Assembly: GCF_000002985.6 (NCBI RefSeq)
Contig: NC_003282.8
Location: 8,370,001 to 8,434,000, forward strand
Direction of reading: 5' to 3'
Origin: Caenorhabditis elegans
Lineage: Eukaryota > Nematoda > Chromadorea > Rhabditida > Rhabditidae
Length of the DNA: 64,000 nucleotides
The notes beneath the pieces were generated by a model. It did not search any database and had not been told where the DNA came from. It was given only the letters and a program-made list of their open reading frames with translations. The translations under genes were made by a program, and so were the position numbers. Below, piece by piece: positions 63,951 to 64,000 of this stretch. How positions within the stretch are numbered: the stretch's first letter is position 1; each line of letters begins with the position of its first letter.

Positions 63951-64000
63951 GTGAGATCTCCCGAAAAATATTATCGCATAAAATTACTATTAAATTTGGA

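Overview
This is a Caenorhabditis-type nematode genome window: small genes with short GT-AG introns, TTTCAG-like acceptors, very AT-rich intergenic DNA and many inverted-repeat elements. The gene order (lysosomal alpha-glucosidase, Lines homologue, nap-1, PRAF-family gene at the left; tmem-231 and a CCCH zinc-finger gene at the right) matches what I remember of C. elegans chromosome IV around cosmids D2096 and T26A8. That placement is from memory and was not checked. All gene models are my own exon reconstructions; exon coordinates are given in the entries.

Left conserved block (1-12,800): the 3' part of aagr-1 (+) with a 1.36-kb foldback element in its last intron; a convergent Lines-like gene (-); nap-1 (-); praf-3 (+); and a small secreted peptide gene (-). 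From 12,800 to 17,680 I see only AT-rich intergenic DNA, then a transthyretin-like (TTR) gene (-) carrying a one-base frameshift.

Accessory block (18,867-51,008): a 4.4-kb direct segmental duplication (18,867-23,310 and 44,647-49,079) of the 3' two-thirds of a spectraplakin-like gene. The right copy belongs to an apparently intact 16-exon gene (44,593-51,008, 952 codons) that joins a tandem calponin-homology head directly to a GAS2-related tail and has triplicated a CH2-half/helical exon pair. The left copy is truncated at both ends and abuts a nonsense-bearing fragment of a Miro GTPase gene. Between the copies lie fragments of TIM17-like and glycogenin-like genes, a palindrome, a DDE transposon with an intact 540-codon transposase and tRNA-like sequences inside its long terminal inverted repeats, and a 3.4-kb inverted repeat with two apparently identical F-box genes. 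One arm of that repeat carries a 1.59-kb Helitron-like insertion; the other arm preserves its empty site.

Right block (52,000-64,000): a degenerate srz chemoreceptor with a hAT-like MITE in it, a second TTR-like gene (also frameshifted), then conserved genes: tmem-231 (+), a CCCH zinc-finger gene (-), and the 5' part of a multi-pass membrane protein gene (+) running off the window. The conserved genes look like ordinary housekeeping or ciliary genes; the accessory block looks like a site that has gathered gene fragments, inverted repeats and transposons.
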